Assembly: GCA_950295325.1 (NCBI GenBank)
Contig: OX485803.1
Location: 28,336,001-28,400,000, forward strand
DNA from: Polytrichum commune
Lineage: Eukaryota > Streptophyta > Polytrichopsida > Polytrichales > Polytrichaceae
DNA length: 64,000 nt
Direction: 5' to 3'
Positions 34,685 through 46,935 of this stretch are shown piece after piece (within the stretch, counting starts at the first letter, position 1; each line of letters opens with the position of its first letter). The translations under genes and the position numbers were made by a program. Under the pieces are notes generated by a model. The model saw nothing but the letters and a program-made list of their open reading frames with translations, had not been told where the DNA came from and ran no database searches.

Positions 34685-35052
34685 CACTAAATATGATGTT
34701 TAGTGTCACCAATTCTAACTGTCTTGCTCAATATTAATAGTAAACCACGGTGTAGGATCACCAACACAAAATTTTTAACATTATTTGTCATTCCTTGTAA
34801 ATTGTTTGGAGGATTGTAGGTATACAGTGTTGCAATGACTGTTACTAATAAAGTGACTTTTTATCCAAATTTCAGTCATTTATGACAATACTTCATCATC
34901 AGTTGTTGAGAAGAGAAAGTAGGGTTTGGGCCGATGGATGAACTCATCCATCATCCATGACAATATTTGTCCACTCATTCATAAGAAGTGTAATCTAGAA
35001 AGTTACCCTAGTCACATAAAATACCATATGACACTAAATATCATATTTAGTG
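34685..35052. mobile_element. MITE with CACTA-type ends, copy 1
   Basis: The 368-bp element starts CACTAAATATGATGTTTAG and ends with the near-exact inverse of that sequence, so the terminal inverted repeats are about 24 bp. Each end is itself partly palindromic. A second copy at 46034-46395 is alignable along its whole length. CACTA/TAGTG ends are characteristic of the CACTA (En/Spm) superfamily. No coding capacity. The expected 3-bp target duplication is not exact (CTA left, CAC right). Confidence 0.75.
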
Positions 35053-35969
35053 CACTAACGAAGTGACCATTGGGGGCCCTCAATAGAGTAGTAATTAACC
35101 CCTAAATGCTCCAATGTGTTTTGGGTCAAACGGGTGAGATTTAAGTTAAGCCCAGGTTTAACGTTTTTCAAGGGCAACCGAGTGAGGTTTAGCAAACTCT
35201 TACCATATGGATGTAACTAACATGAAGTCTTGATACTTTATAGTTTTACTTGGACCCATTGAAGTGACATAGTCTAGGATATTTTGATGGTTATTTGGTT
35301 GCATGTCTCATTTTGGTGATTTTGCACACTATTTTCAGGTAAAAATGAAAAGTGATGGATTCTATATCAAATGTTATGAGCAAATCTATGCTTGGAAGTG
35401 ATAAAAACCCAATGCAAGAACCTAAGTTTGTTTCGTTCCACTTCCATGGGATTTTTTTCTCAACTCTTGCAATGTCCAAACCCTTGAAAGGGCCTAGTAG
35501 AAATTTTATGCATCTATTTTTGTATTGTTAGAAAGTCAAATGGTAAATGTTCTTACAACAAATTTAAAAAAGAAAATCATAAATATTCAAAGCATTTGGG
35601 AAAAGAATTATTACGAGAATGACCTCCCCAAAGTACAGTTGAAATGGTCTTCAGGGCTCCCCCCCCCCCTAAGATTTGCAAAGTCCTTCATCTTGTCATA
35701 TTGTGATTGATCACAAATAAATGTGTGGAGGTGATGTGTTATGAGTGTGGGATGTACAAAATTGTGGGCGTAGATGAAACAATGACAAGTGAATGTTGAC
35801 AGTGGAAAGAATGCACTTTGCACAAGAATGTTACTTCCTAGCAAGAAAAAAATGTACCCCGAGTCAATGCCACTCCCGATCTACTATGGAGAGAAGCATT
35901 TGTAAAAACATTTTCAACAATAACCACCATTTACCCCCCACGAATCTTTTGGTTTCCTAGGGCTAATGA
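35053..35969. other. AT-rich spacer
   Basis: No gene is seen. A C10 homopolymer lies near 35659-35668. The last part runs into the decayed coding fragment listed next. Confidence 0.4.
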
Positions 35970-36371
35970 GAATCATCACTACATTGTACAAGTAAATCTA
36001 GTGGCAATGATCCCATGGAAATCTATTGGAGTTTGTATGTTGTCAAATGTGCCTTTGCTGAAGACCCTAGTGTGGATGTTGCCACTTTGGAGGATGTCCA
36101 TGGTCATCTTGAAGACATTGCGGTTGCATGGAGGAAGCCCCTTCAAGGCTCCAAATGTACAAAGGATGCTCAAGCCAAGGAATAGGGTTGTGAAGTCGCG
36201 ACTAGGGGGAACAATTTTGCCACCATAGACAAGGCAAAGGCGATGTGCCAAATAGTGGACATCCTTTCTAACCAACAAGCCCTCTACATGTTCATAATGT
36301 GCGGTGAAATCTTCACATCCCCCTTGACCCAATAGTATGTGGCTCTACAGCAGGAGGAGGTCCGACCTTGA
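35970..36371 (+). pseudogene. decayed coding fragment of unknown family
   Basis: One plus-strand frame stays coherent for about 133 codons with only two in-frame stops (TAG at 36183 and 36333) before a TGA near 36371. The translation has protein-like composition: Y-W-S-L-Y-V-V-K, L-E-D-V-H-G-H-L-E-D-I-A and Q-A-L-Y-M-F-I-M-C-G-E. I do not recognise the family. A longer open frame on the opposite strand is probably its shadow. It may derive from a transposon or an old gene copy. Confidence 0.35.
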
Positions 36372-37244
36372 CAACATCAATCATCGCAATCTTCACTTAC
36401 ATAGATTTTTTTTTTGCAAGTATGCAAAATTACGTAATGATATTTTTGTCTAATTTCATTTGATTGTCATTTTAGACTATGGGGTGAGCATGAATAGACA
36501 AATGAAGGGTCAATATAAGCTTTTGAAAATTGTGGAAAATGTGGAATGTTAGGGTATTTAACATCACAACCCACCAAATCTATGTGGTTCGAAAACACAA
36601 TTATATTGGTTCCCAATCATTTATACCATGCATTATTTATTTTAATTAATTAATTAAATTTTAATTTTGTTTTGAAGGGCACTGAATATAATAAAATCAT
36701 GTGAATTATCATGGATTTACAATGTGATTATAGATGTTTGTAGAGGTAAGTAAAGAAACATCAAAGGGGGGTTACCTAGTGTAAAATGTTGCATATATGT
36801 GCGTTATTCAAACTATTGTAAGGGAATTATTATTATTGTTGGCATACATTTTGAGGACCCTATAATTACATAATATTGAAATTCAATCTTTTTGATAGGA
36901 TGATGTGTTAATTCAAGAAATTTAGAGCTTTTCTATCCATAACGTATATTTATTTTAAGAAATTAAAAACTTTGAAAGTGAGACTAGAAGTAATAAAGGC
37001 ATTTTTCAAGTTTTCAATACACAAGAACATAGCAATGAAAATTGCTTTTGGTTTACATTTATTGATGAGATGTAGTGTAAAGTTGCATCACAAATGGTTC
37101 AATTATGAACCAATAAGGTCTAGTATACACATAGACAACTTAGCCCTGAGCAAAAACAAATTATGCTAGACACTTAGCATCATTGCTATCCAATGCATAC
37201 CAACTTGGAGGATGGTAGATATGTCATTGTCACAGTTGCTATAA
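36372..37244. other. AT-rich spacer
   Basis: No gene or strong repeat is seen. There are several ATTTAATTAATTAA-like runs near 36635-36665. Confidence 0.4.
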
Positions 37245-38055
37245 GGGGGCATTCACGGTTGGGGTACTACTTTTGGGTGTCTAATGGTTAAAGGACTAAA
37301 TTAGATAACTTTACATAGTTGGTGTGCTTAGATTTGTATTGTGAAGCATATTTTGGATCATACCTACATTTAATATTCCATATTGAGTACACTGACAAAG
37401 TTAATTTACAAGGAATAGGGTTATCTGAGATATCATTTTGATTCCTTAACGAACATTCATAGGTGTTGTCAAAATTGTTGACCTTAGTATCAAGGAATGT
37501 AAAGGACAACAAAAATTAATTGATATGATTTCAATTTTTTTCCTCACAATTATCGTTAAATTGTGTACCGATAGAACTAAAAATGTATTGCATACCAATT
37601 GTATAGCTTTACATATGACATCAAACATGGCCAACATTACACAATAACATGGCTACATGAAAAAGGAACGTTTATTATTAGAATTGGACATAAAAATATA
37701 TATGTATGGACACATGATACTTACACCAAGGTACTAGGATGGAAAACATGAAATAATTCACCTTCGATGTACACTTTAATAATGAAATTGCTATTGATGT
37801 GGCCCAAACAAGTCATATGACCTCTTTACAAGTCCTAGGACCTATCTACTCATTTCATAAAGGATTTATCTATTATTGGTGATTATTTAATAATAAATAA
37901 TATATTTCTTGATAAGTCCTATGACCTATCTACTTACTTATTTAAAATTTATTGAAGAGATAATAATAATAAATCATAATAAACGCCGAGATCCACTGCG
38001 ACATAGTCCTTAATTCCTTTGTCCCAAAAGTAATACTCCAATCGTGAATGGCCCC
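37245..38055. mobile_element. 811-bp inverted-repeat element
   Basis: The left end (GGGGGCATTCACGGTTGGGG, continuing TACTACTTTTGGG) and the reverse complement of the right end (GGGGCCATTCACGATTGGAG, continuing TATTACTTTTGGG) match over roughly 50 bp with few differences. ATAA flanks both ends directly (37241-37244 and 38056-38059), compatible with a TAA-type target duplication as made by PIF/Harbinger-like elements. No transposase is seen. Confidence 0.65.
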
Positions 38056-38064
38056 ATAATTGAA

Positions 38065-38277
38065 TCGACATCTATCCACTTAGAGTTTGAAGCATCATAT
38101 TTGTACTTCAAATAACCTCAAGCTTTAGAGAAGCAATACAATAAGACCTTATTGTTATAGCTAGACCCAATTTTCTTCCCATTGCAATTGGATGATGGGT
38201 TGTTAAAAGGTCCACAGGTTGTCACAATCTTCCCCATTTTGATCCAACTTTTCTTTGCATCTTCTGCACCCTTCCTA
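38065..38277 (-). pseudogene. possible decayed coding fragment
   Basis: The minus strand reads K-G-A-E-D-A-K-K-S-W-I-K, then G-K-I-V-T-T-C-G-P-F-N-N, and on to S-N-S-K-W-I-D-V-D-S with a single stop after about 50 codons, directly next to the 811-bp element. Composition is protein-like, but the family is not recognised and chance cannot be excluded. Confidence 0.22.
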
Positions 38278-39387
38278 TCCAACAAGATCAGACATCCTCA
38301 AATGACATTGCACACTAATTATAGTTGCAACTCTACCCCTTGTTCACTTCCCATAACCTTTGTAGTAGATGTCTACAATGTGCTCCCCTTTTGCACAAAG
38401 TATGCTCCACAATCTAAGCCCAATTCCAATAAACAAGTAGAACTAGAAGAAACAACATGTGTATTGACGGTAGAATTATTGAAATAACTAATTTTTCTAC
38501 ACAAGTCAACCTATCTTGCTGAAGAAAAGGTCTTTATTTAATTGAGTAACTAAGGTGCTTTTATTTATGACATTTTTTGCGAATTCAATAATATAGAAAA
38601 TAACATCACATGCACCACATTAACAACAATATTTGGTGTACATTCTTGACTATCTATCATTTGGTTTAGTGTATCTCTTACCTCACCCTCCACAAAATTC
38701 ATCTCATGACAACCATCATCAAAGAGCTCTTCTTCCAATTATAGTGTACTATTCTCCAAAAATATCATTGTTGTACCAACATCCTCATTGTTCATTAAAG
38801 GAATTTACGCCAATTTATTCCTTAAAAACTCCCCATTGCCATTATCATATGCCACCCTACTTGGAATTCATACAAATTCTAGATGTTGAGGGTCTTCCAA
38901 ATGCTAAAACCCTAGCACATGTAAACCACACATCTTCCCCCTGGTTTGAGTGTCATATTCAAGATCTTCATTGAGCTTCTTGAAGCCTTTTTTTTGAAGA
39001 CTAGAACAATGTTATTATCTATTGTAACTCTTATTTTGTCTGTTAGGTTATACAAAGAATCCAATATTTAAAAAAAAAATTAATTTAATTTTTCATAGAT
39101 GCAATGCATCCCAAACTTGTACAACCATATGAGCTCATATACCCTTATTAGTCACACTATACATGACAGAGATAAGTACAAATGAACCCCCATTGTGCTT
39201 TTAGGAATGTCATTTTTTTTCTAAGGATTTTCTTCAATGGATGAAATATTGAATGATATGAATGAAATTAATCTCATTATTTAGTATATTTAATTAAATT
39301 TTGGCTTGCAAAGTACACATATGAGAGGGATATTACTTCCCCCTGGCTTTGTACAAATAAATAAAATGATAGGATTTTTTGGGAGCA
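38278..39387. other. AT-rich spacer
   Basis: Two plus-strand open frames (38182-38487 and 38633-38974) have low-complexity, Pro/His/Leu-rich translations without domains and are not taken as genes. Nothing else supportable. Confidence 0.35.
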
Positions 39388-39730
39388 TGGGGGGTGGACT
39401 CTTCATGCCACATACAAATTAATGTGAATATAAGAAGGGGTATTATTTGAGGCACTAGCATACATGTTATACATAAGGGAGAGGCATATTGTCCCTTAGT
39501 GTGTACATCTAAAAAGGCTATTAACTGCTTTGAAAATAAAAGTAGAATTACAAAAAGGGGCCCTAAGGTTTGGAGAAGAAAGTGACAATAGATGTGTTAG
39601 TGTCATGCAATTCTTATTTTCATCCGTGATTGTTATCATATGGTCATAGTCCTCAATGACTAGCATGTATGTTCATGTTAGGGTTTGCATTCAAGTTCTA
39701 GGGTTTTACAAACTATAGGCTCTTGTGTAG
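39388..39730 (+). repeat. dispersed repeat, uninterrupted copy
   Basis: Aligns with 45836-46033 plus 46396-46560: GGACTCTTCAT, CATACA(A/T)G(T/A)TATACATAAGGG, AGTGTGTACAT, GGGG(C/A)CCCTAAGGTT, GACAATAGATGTG and then CATATGGT follow in the same order in both. Here the sequence runs through 39591-39604 without the CACTA-type MITE present in the other copy. Confidence 0.7.
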
Positions 39731-41938
39731 TGAAATTTATATGTTTGTATATGTCATCCCCATAGCGTCATACTTCAATGAGTATGTCAATACAAAGTGA
39801 TTCATGAGCATATATCCAAGAAATGTAACATTTTCCCCTCAATTGCTTATAGTTTGCATACATAATTGAGGCAATTTACTCTAGGGTTTTTGTATACATA
39901 CAAAGACTTTATTGTAGTTTATAATTCGTGGGTGCAAAAAACGAGCCCCCTTATTCATACCTCAATGGATGGAAGTAGGAGGGATAAGGAATGAAGTCTT
40001 ATCATAGACTTATCACCTTCACCTCTATGACATTTAAAAATGAGAGGATATTTGGGAGATGCCATATCATGAATCATTTAATGCTCCACATGCACAAGTC
40101 TACCTTTCTAGCCCGCTACTATGTTTGCTTCATAAAATTATGTTTAGTGGCCCACTTGCTCGATAGATGTCTCAACTTTGTAGAGTTTAGGCCCCACTTC
40201 TAGTCATTCAAAGTTGTGAAGATTTTGAAATCAAATCTATGTGTGTATAAGTTAACAAATTTCTTTAGCATTTCTCGAAACGCGAGTTGATCTTGACCAT
40301 TTTTGTTTTTTTACTTGATGTTGAAAGATAAGAAAGCTTTGTTTTATTGACAAACTAAGTAATATGATGTAGGCTTCCAAACCATCATCAACATCCAAAT
40401 ATATTGGCAATTGCAATACATGTTGAAATAGAGACATGACGGTGTCGTTTCAATAGATGCTACATTTAACACCAACCACATTAAATTCCACCTTTGTACA
40501 TTAATTATTTTATCACAAGTGGTGCAATGTTGTCCCAATTGCGTGGTTATATCCCTACGTCAAACCAAAGGAGATTTAATTACAAATTTGTTGTCATTGC
40601 AAAGGAGGACGATTTCTCACATGTCCACTTGTAGGTTGAGTTGCTTCATTATGGATGATGCACTTCACAAATGACAAAGCTTGAAGTAAATAAACATTCC
40701 ATTATACACTATTTGATTTTGTCCTATGTGTAATTTTGTTCCTTCTAATTCTTACATTATACTCTCTCTTATGATAATTATAATTATATTATGTATTGCC
40801 ATACCATTTTGCCTCCAATTTTTTTTTTTAATATACTACCAAGTAACTTCAATCATTTCCATTGCAATACATGTTGCAACATTTTTTGTTTTGTTTTTCT
40901 ACGGATATATTTTTTCTTGTTGGCATGAGGCATCATTCAATTTCTTTCAAAATATTTTCAATGTGTTTTTATTCTTGTTGTAGTTGTTTTTGGCTGAAAA
41001 TAATATTCCAAGTTTTAATGCACAATACATGTGCTAAAATGTTGGCTTAGAAATTTATATTTTGTATTGGCAAAATGGATGTACAGTGTGTTGATTTTGA
41101 CACATTGTGCAATGTCATGTACTAGTCCTTTCTAAATGAAGAGGGGGTGGAATATTCTATTGCAAAGCTACATCAACAATTGTGCCATACATGAGAGCAT
41201 AGCAAACAATGAGAATGAGGAGATGAGAGATGAGGAGAGGCTGATTGGGGGACTACAAAAGTAGGAATATATAGTGGGCCTATGAGATAAAACGATATTT
41301 AGAAACATGATTCTAGTTTTAGTCGACGTGAGACATCCCTCCCAAACTTGCTTCCAACCTTCACTTGTCCCAATATGAATGAGGGTGTTGATTCTCCCAA
41401 GTCCATGTGAAAATATAGGTCTTTATTCGTAGAGATCGAATGGGTGATCTACATATTGAAAGATTTCAAGGAGTTTGGAATGCTAGGGAAGCATCAAATA
41501 TAATTAGTTTACAATAGTCACTTGTTAGAATTTAATTCATTTGGCATTACACTCTTAGTTATGTAATGTGGATTTCATTATTTTGAAAGTTTGTTATTAA
41601 ATTAGGTATCTTGCTCTAATTTAATGTGATACACACCATAGTAGAACACCACAATAGATACAAAATAGAGAAATTAGTGTGGACTTAAAATTGTCAAGTA
41701 CTCACAAACATTCTAAACCATGTTATTCATGTCAAGCAATGTCAACATCAAGGCATGACAAATTGTCTTGAGATTTTTGGGATATTGTTTATTTTGAGAC
41801 TAAGTGGTGACTATGTGCAAGGAGTGGTGGTCAAAAAATTGAGACAAGGGCCAGGCAATGATGCATGCATACAAAAATAATTTATTGATCCACTTTATTC
41901 ACAAAAAAATGTGGTTTGAACAAAGAGTTCATAGTGGA
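39731..41938. other. AT-rich spacer
   Basis: No gene is seen. A Phe/Ile-rich open frame at 40726-40983 reflects T-rich DNA rather than a membrane protein with support. Confidence 0.4.
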
Positions 41939-42545
41939 GGGCGCAAGCACGGTCAAGTACACGCCTCCAATACCCTTCATAAGTTCACGTGAAAGTGATT
42001 CAAAACTACATACTAACTTTGAATTTTGTGAAGGGAAAAATCGTAAACATTTGAGAGACACATTGATATATGAAGCCAAGCAATTTCTGTTGACAAATTG
42101 TTTTTGAAGAAAAATCTACATATTTTAGAAGACAATGCAAGTAATGTGCAAGTAGGTGATATTGAACATGTAATTGTCTAAAATTTGTCCAGAATATGAT
42201 AAAGTTACATTAAATGTCCACAAATTTTGGTACTGGTGCCTTCAACTTTATAACAAATTTAAGGAATATGAAGAAAATTCCAACTTCAAAATATTTCAGG
42301 TCATAAAATCTACATCCAAAACCATATTTAGCCATTACCTTTTGAGCATCACTTTTAGCAATAACTTTTGAAGATATCATCTTGATATTCTATATTGGAG
42401 TACCCAACACAACAATAGAAGTCGCCATGAAAAAAATCCAATTTAAATCAACATTTTATCACTACTTCCACGCGTTTGACAAAACAATTTTTTGGTTTTA
42501 GTATATTGGAGCGCTTTTTCTGTATACTTGATCGTGCTTGCTCCC
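41939..42545 (+). mobile_element. 607-bp MITE, GCAAGCAC family, copy 1
   Basis: Begins GGGCGCAAGCACGGTCAAG and ends with the inverse CTTGATCGTGCTTGCTCCC. The inner sequence aligns, inverted, with 45179-45795 throughout, for example CACGTGAAAGTGATTCAAAA near one end and ATATCAAGATGA(G/T) in the body. No coding capacity. The flanks show no clear target duplication, so the superfamily stays open. Confidence 0.75.
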
Positions 42546-43130
42546 TAGAACTTGAGGAGAATATGTCAAGCATTCAATGAAGAGGCGATTTCAACTTTCT
42601 CTTGAAGAGTAGGTAAGAACCTCCATAAGATGAGGAGCTCACATAATTTGAAGGAAGAGCAGTCTATGAGAACCTAGAATAAGATGTATCGAAGCCTTGA
42701 GATCACCAAAGGCAAGGTCGACCATGGCCAACCTCTCTCTAAAGACACCAAATGGATTGGGCATTGCATTAAGGCTAACGTGTATGTGCAAACTTTCTAG
42801 ACCAATATCATCATCTTTCACCATGTGTAAAAGTGACCGTTCCAACTTGTGCGAGTCAAGCAACTTAAGCACAAGGTAAAAAACGGAGTATGAAAGCTTG
42901 TGGATTTTCACAGTCTTTCCCCAACTCCCACTTACAACACATCTATACAAAGGGAAGGAGATGCAGATAGATAGAAACTCCAACCCCTTTCAAGCAAGGG
43001 GCCGGCGTGAATAAAGTGTCCGTTCGTAATGCCAATGACCCGATGCCCACCGGACACTACTCTCCCCTTTCGAGGATGGACACTATAGTGACACACTATA
43101 CAAGTTCCTAGCTAGCCACTAGTGCCTTGA
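42546..43130. other. spacer
   Basis: No gene is seen. Open frames on both strands at about 42640-42980 are shadows of one another without domain support. Confidence 0.35.
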
Positions 43131-43312
43131 AGATACCGGACATGGTATCCCCCCAAAGGGCTTTGAGGTACCCATACAACAAGGTCCAAGGACCCCCCCA
43201 CCATAGTTGGGTGGACTAAGGTGGTGAGCACCACACCGGCATGGGGAATGGAACCCACACCCTCCTCATTGGGGGCCATGAGCCCTGACCACCAAGCCAA
43301 GGCCCGTGGTGC
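43131..43312 (-). mobile_element. candidate tRNA-derived SINE
   Basis: The minus strand from about 43312 reads GGCACCACGGGCC, then an A-box-like TGGCTTGGTGG (43299-43289) and a B-box-like GGTTCCATTCC (43255-43245). The 44-nt offset between box starts equals the spacing in tRNA genes. The A box differs from TRGCNNAGTNGG at one position and the B box from GGTTCGANTCC at one or two. The block is GC-rich in AT-rich surroundings. No second copy was found in the window. Confidence 0.4.
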
Positions 43313-45178
43313 CTGAAGGAGATGCATACACATGGCGTGCACCTCATGTCAAGAAGGTGGAGGCAAGTGATTATGATGGTGCCTCAAAAGTTGTCATGGC
43401 AAAATGTAGCCATTATGGAGAATAACCAAAACATCCCCAACACACATGCATATGAACCTTGAATGTGGGTGGGTTGGTGGGTAGTTGCTGATTGATTGGT
43501 AGACTTGGCACATTACGCGAACTGGATTATGCCACATGAGCACAATTGGTCAATATCCTAACAAAAAAAACAAGGGGTTTACTAGTCCAGGCGACTTGAA
43601 TTTTTAGGGTGATTGGTCAAAACAACCAATCAACTAGGCAAGTTGACATGAATTTTTGGGTTGATTGGTCAAGCCAACTAGTAAAGCGAACCGGTCAGTG
43701 AATCTGTTTTTACAAAATTTGCTATCCCGTCCAATGAAACAACACTGAATGAAACTAACATGTGGTAGAAAGGAAAAATAACGAGCCTAAGGATCATGAA
43801 AATTGGGGAAGAAAAATCCATACTACTAGTTGCTTGGTGAAGGATGCCCAAATTACTACAAGGGTGACACAAATTCCATCTAGGGAGTGGCCACACCGAG
43901 CTAAATGGCAGCTACTAAAAGCCATAAACAAGCTCATTCTAAGCAAGGATCAAGAAAAAGAAGAGACACTTGCCCAAGTTGGAGAGTTTGCGCAACTCTT
44001 GATCTATGGGCTCTCTAATTTGTGATTTCCCTCTCATTGCAACCCATCCCAACGACCTAGCTGCATTATCCTAGTGTTGAACCTTCACTTAGGTCCTAGG
44101 TTGCGAAAAGTGGAGTGTGGGGAAGCAAACTCAGCCAACAAAATCAGTGTAACCAAGGTTGGATGACTACTAGACTGACTCCAATAGAGATTTGCCCAGT
44201 GTGGCCTTTACCCTAGGCCTACCAACTTTGAGTCTATATAGACATCAACAAATCCTTATCCAGTTTCAAACAACCCCATAAACGTTTTTTCCAAACCGGT
44301 TCCAACCATGATCCGCCCAAAGCGATCAAGCCTAATTTAGAAGGCTCGTTTATGCCTACATATCGACCCCATATCAACAACATTGCTCGACTCACAAGCT
44401 TAGACATTGTTGAAATAATCTCATTTTGGAAATCCAAGCATCTGATTCTTGTGAAAACTTCATTTGATCCTGCAAAAGCTCGTTAGCGGGTCTTTAGCAT
44501 GTTGCCCATCAATCAAAATGGTAGCACCTTAACCTAGTAACTTACCAAGAAGCCAAAAGTAACACAAAAATAAATAAATAAATAAATATGTGTGTTTCCC
44601 ATGTGTTGATTGACCTACATCTATGTGGATGTTTTTCAATGTAGCAAAATGTGCCCATCATCTTCAACAATGCAATGCACCAAATCATTTTGAAATATTT
44701 GTTCAAGGATACCATTTTAAAGCCATCTACTTGCACTCTTGTTTGTCTTTCAGGCAAAATTTGATAATACACTATGTAACTTGGAAGGCTAGATCCAAGG
44801 TTATTCTTGTGTCCAACTTTCCCCAAAATTTGCAGGAATATTTCATAACTTTTGGAAAATTTACAAGGACAGTTAGGATGGATGAAGAGTTTGGATGAAG
44901 ATTTAGTTTCTACCAGAAAGATGAAAGTAGCAATCAAAATAACTTGACATCGCAACCTAACCTTGCCAAGAGACCACACTAGTGGGTATCACAATATTCA
45001 AATCCCGACCATGAGAACTACTTTGTAGAATCATTCTCAACTCTATGGTTACCAATCCATATAGTCTACTTTTGTCATTCATTCCCAAATTACATGTACA
45101 AAACTACAATAATAACTATTAATTATGGGCAAGGTTTGGGTGTTTGGCTTCATGAAGTTAAGGGTTGATTGGGTATTA
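43313..45178. other. spacer
   Basis: Frames at 43762-44025 (87 codons) and 44623-44898 / complement 44542-44979 lack recognisable domains. A repeated word (TGATTGGTCAA with AACCAATCAA, AACTAGT) occurs between 43550 and 43700. No gene is supported. Confidence 0.35.
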
Positions 45179-45795
45179 GGGAGCAAGCACAGTTGAGTAT
45201 ACAAAAAAGTGCTTTGGTATACTAAAATCATATTTTTTTGGGTCAAACGCCTAAAAGTAGTACTAAAGTGTTGTTTAAAATGGATTTTCTTTCATGTTGC
45301 TCTTTATTGTTATGTTAGGTACTCAAAAATAGAATATCAAGATGAGATCTTCAAAACTTATAATTAAAAGTATTGCTCAAAAGGTAATGGCTAAATCTGG
45401 TTTTGGACATAGATTTCATGACCTTAAATATTTTGAAGTTGGATTTTTTTTCTTCATATTCTTTGAATTCATTATAAACTTGAGGGCAACATTACAAAAA
45501 TTTGTAGAAAAACATCAATTTAATGTAGTTCTATAATGTTTAATTTTTTTTTGAAAACAATTACGTGTTCAATATATCTACTTGCACACTACTTGCACCG
45601 TCTTCTAAAATATGTAGACTTTTCTTGGAAATTTTTTTGTCAACATAAATTTTCTTGGCTTTGTAGGTCAATATGCTTTTCAAATTTTTATGATTTTTTC
45701 CTTCACAAAATTCAAAGTTAGTAAATAGTTTTGAATTACTTTCACGTAAACCTATGCAAGGTAATAGAGTTGTGTACTTGACTGTGCTTGCGCCC
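45179..45795 (-). mobile_element. 617-bp MITE, GCAAGCAC family, copy 2 (inverted)
   Basis: Starts GGGAGCAAGCACAGTTGAG and ends CTGTGCTTGCGCCC, the inverse arrangement of the copy at 41939-42545, with which it aligns end to end. Differences are spread evenly, so both copies are old. It sits directly before the dispersed repeat at 45836. Confidence 0.75.
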
Positions 45796-45835
45796 ATTTG
45801 TTAGTGTTGTATGTTGGTAGGTGTTTTCCCTAGGG

Positions 45836-46560
45836 GGCGGACTCTTCATATCACATACGAACTAACGTGAGTGTAATAAGGGTTTTAGGCATTACCATAC
45901 ATGATATACATAAGGGAGAGGTATTGTTTTTCTCTAGTGTGTACATTTGCAAAGACTGTTAATTTTTTTGAAGTAAATTTAGATTCACAAAAGGGGACCC
46001 TAAGGTTAATTTTTTTTGACAATAGATGTGCTACACTGAATATGATATTTAATGTCACCCATTGTAATTGTCTTGCTCAATACTAATGGTGTAGTGTCAC
46101 CAACACTAAATGCTAACCAGACATTATTTGTCATTCCTTGTAAATTTTTTTTGGGATTATAGATTTACAGTGTTGCAGTTATTGTCACTTACCAAGTGAT
46201 TTTTCATCCAACTTTCAATCATCCATGACAATATTTTATCACAAGTTTCTGAAAAGGGAAGGCATGGTTTTGGCCAATGGATGAGCTCATCCATCATCTA
46301 TGACAATATTTGTTCACTTATTCATAAGAAGTGGCATCCGAAAAGTTACCATAGTCACATAAAATACCATGTGACATTAAATATCATATTTAGTGCAGTT
46401 TCATTCAATTTACATTTCCATCCATTGTTGGCATATGGTGGTAGTTTCCAAATGACTTGTACAATACATGTAACGAAGGCTTATTTATTTCAAAATTTAT
46501 ATATTTGTATAAGTAGTGGAGGCATTTATCACATTAAACTGGGAAGCTTAGTATAAATAC
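45836..46560 (+). repeat. dispersed repeat interrupted by a CACTA-type MITE
   Basis: Second copy of the repeat at 39388-39730. It reads in parallel up to GACAATAGATGTG (about 46030), is interrupted by the MITE at 46034-46395, and resumes with TTTCATTCAATTTACATTTCCATCC, matching GTGTCATGCAATTCTTATTTTCATCC of the uninterrupted copy. Confidence 0.7.
46034..46395. mobile_element. MITE with CACTA-type ends, copy 2
   Basis: A 362-bp copy of the element at 34685-35052, starting CACTGAATATGATATTTAATG and ending ATATCATATTTAGTG. Internal landmarks match in order: CATTATTTGTCATTCCTTG, GACAATATTTGT, CTCATCCATCAT, CACATAAAATACCAT. Confidence 0.78.
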
Positions 46561-46935
46561 AAGAGTCTATTTTCTAGCCTACCATTAGTACGTATACATT
46601 TTTTCTCTCTATAAAATTCTCATATACAGGGGTTTTATTTATAGTCGCCCACGCATGTCATTTAAGTTTCCAATGAAGAGTCCACTCCCCAAGTTGTTTC
46701 CAAGAGAAAGAAGAACTTGATGTGATAGGTTTGATAATGAAGTATTGATAGATTTTTGTCTATGATAACAACACTCAAAAGTGGCTCATGTGCAAAAGTG
46801 ATCCCTAAAGATTCCAACTGCCTAAAATGAACATGGCTTGAACGTAAGAGTCTAGGGTTGGTTTTGGAACAACCCTTCATCAACAATTCAAATGACATTT
46901 ATTCTTACGTGGAGTCCAAAAACTACGTACTAAGC

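Noticed and set aside
40726-41050. Hydrophobic frames resembling membrane proteins
   Set aside because: Phe/Ile-rich only because the DNA is T-rich; no start context or codon bias.
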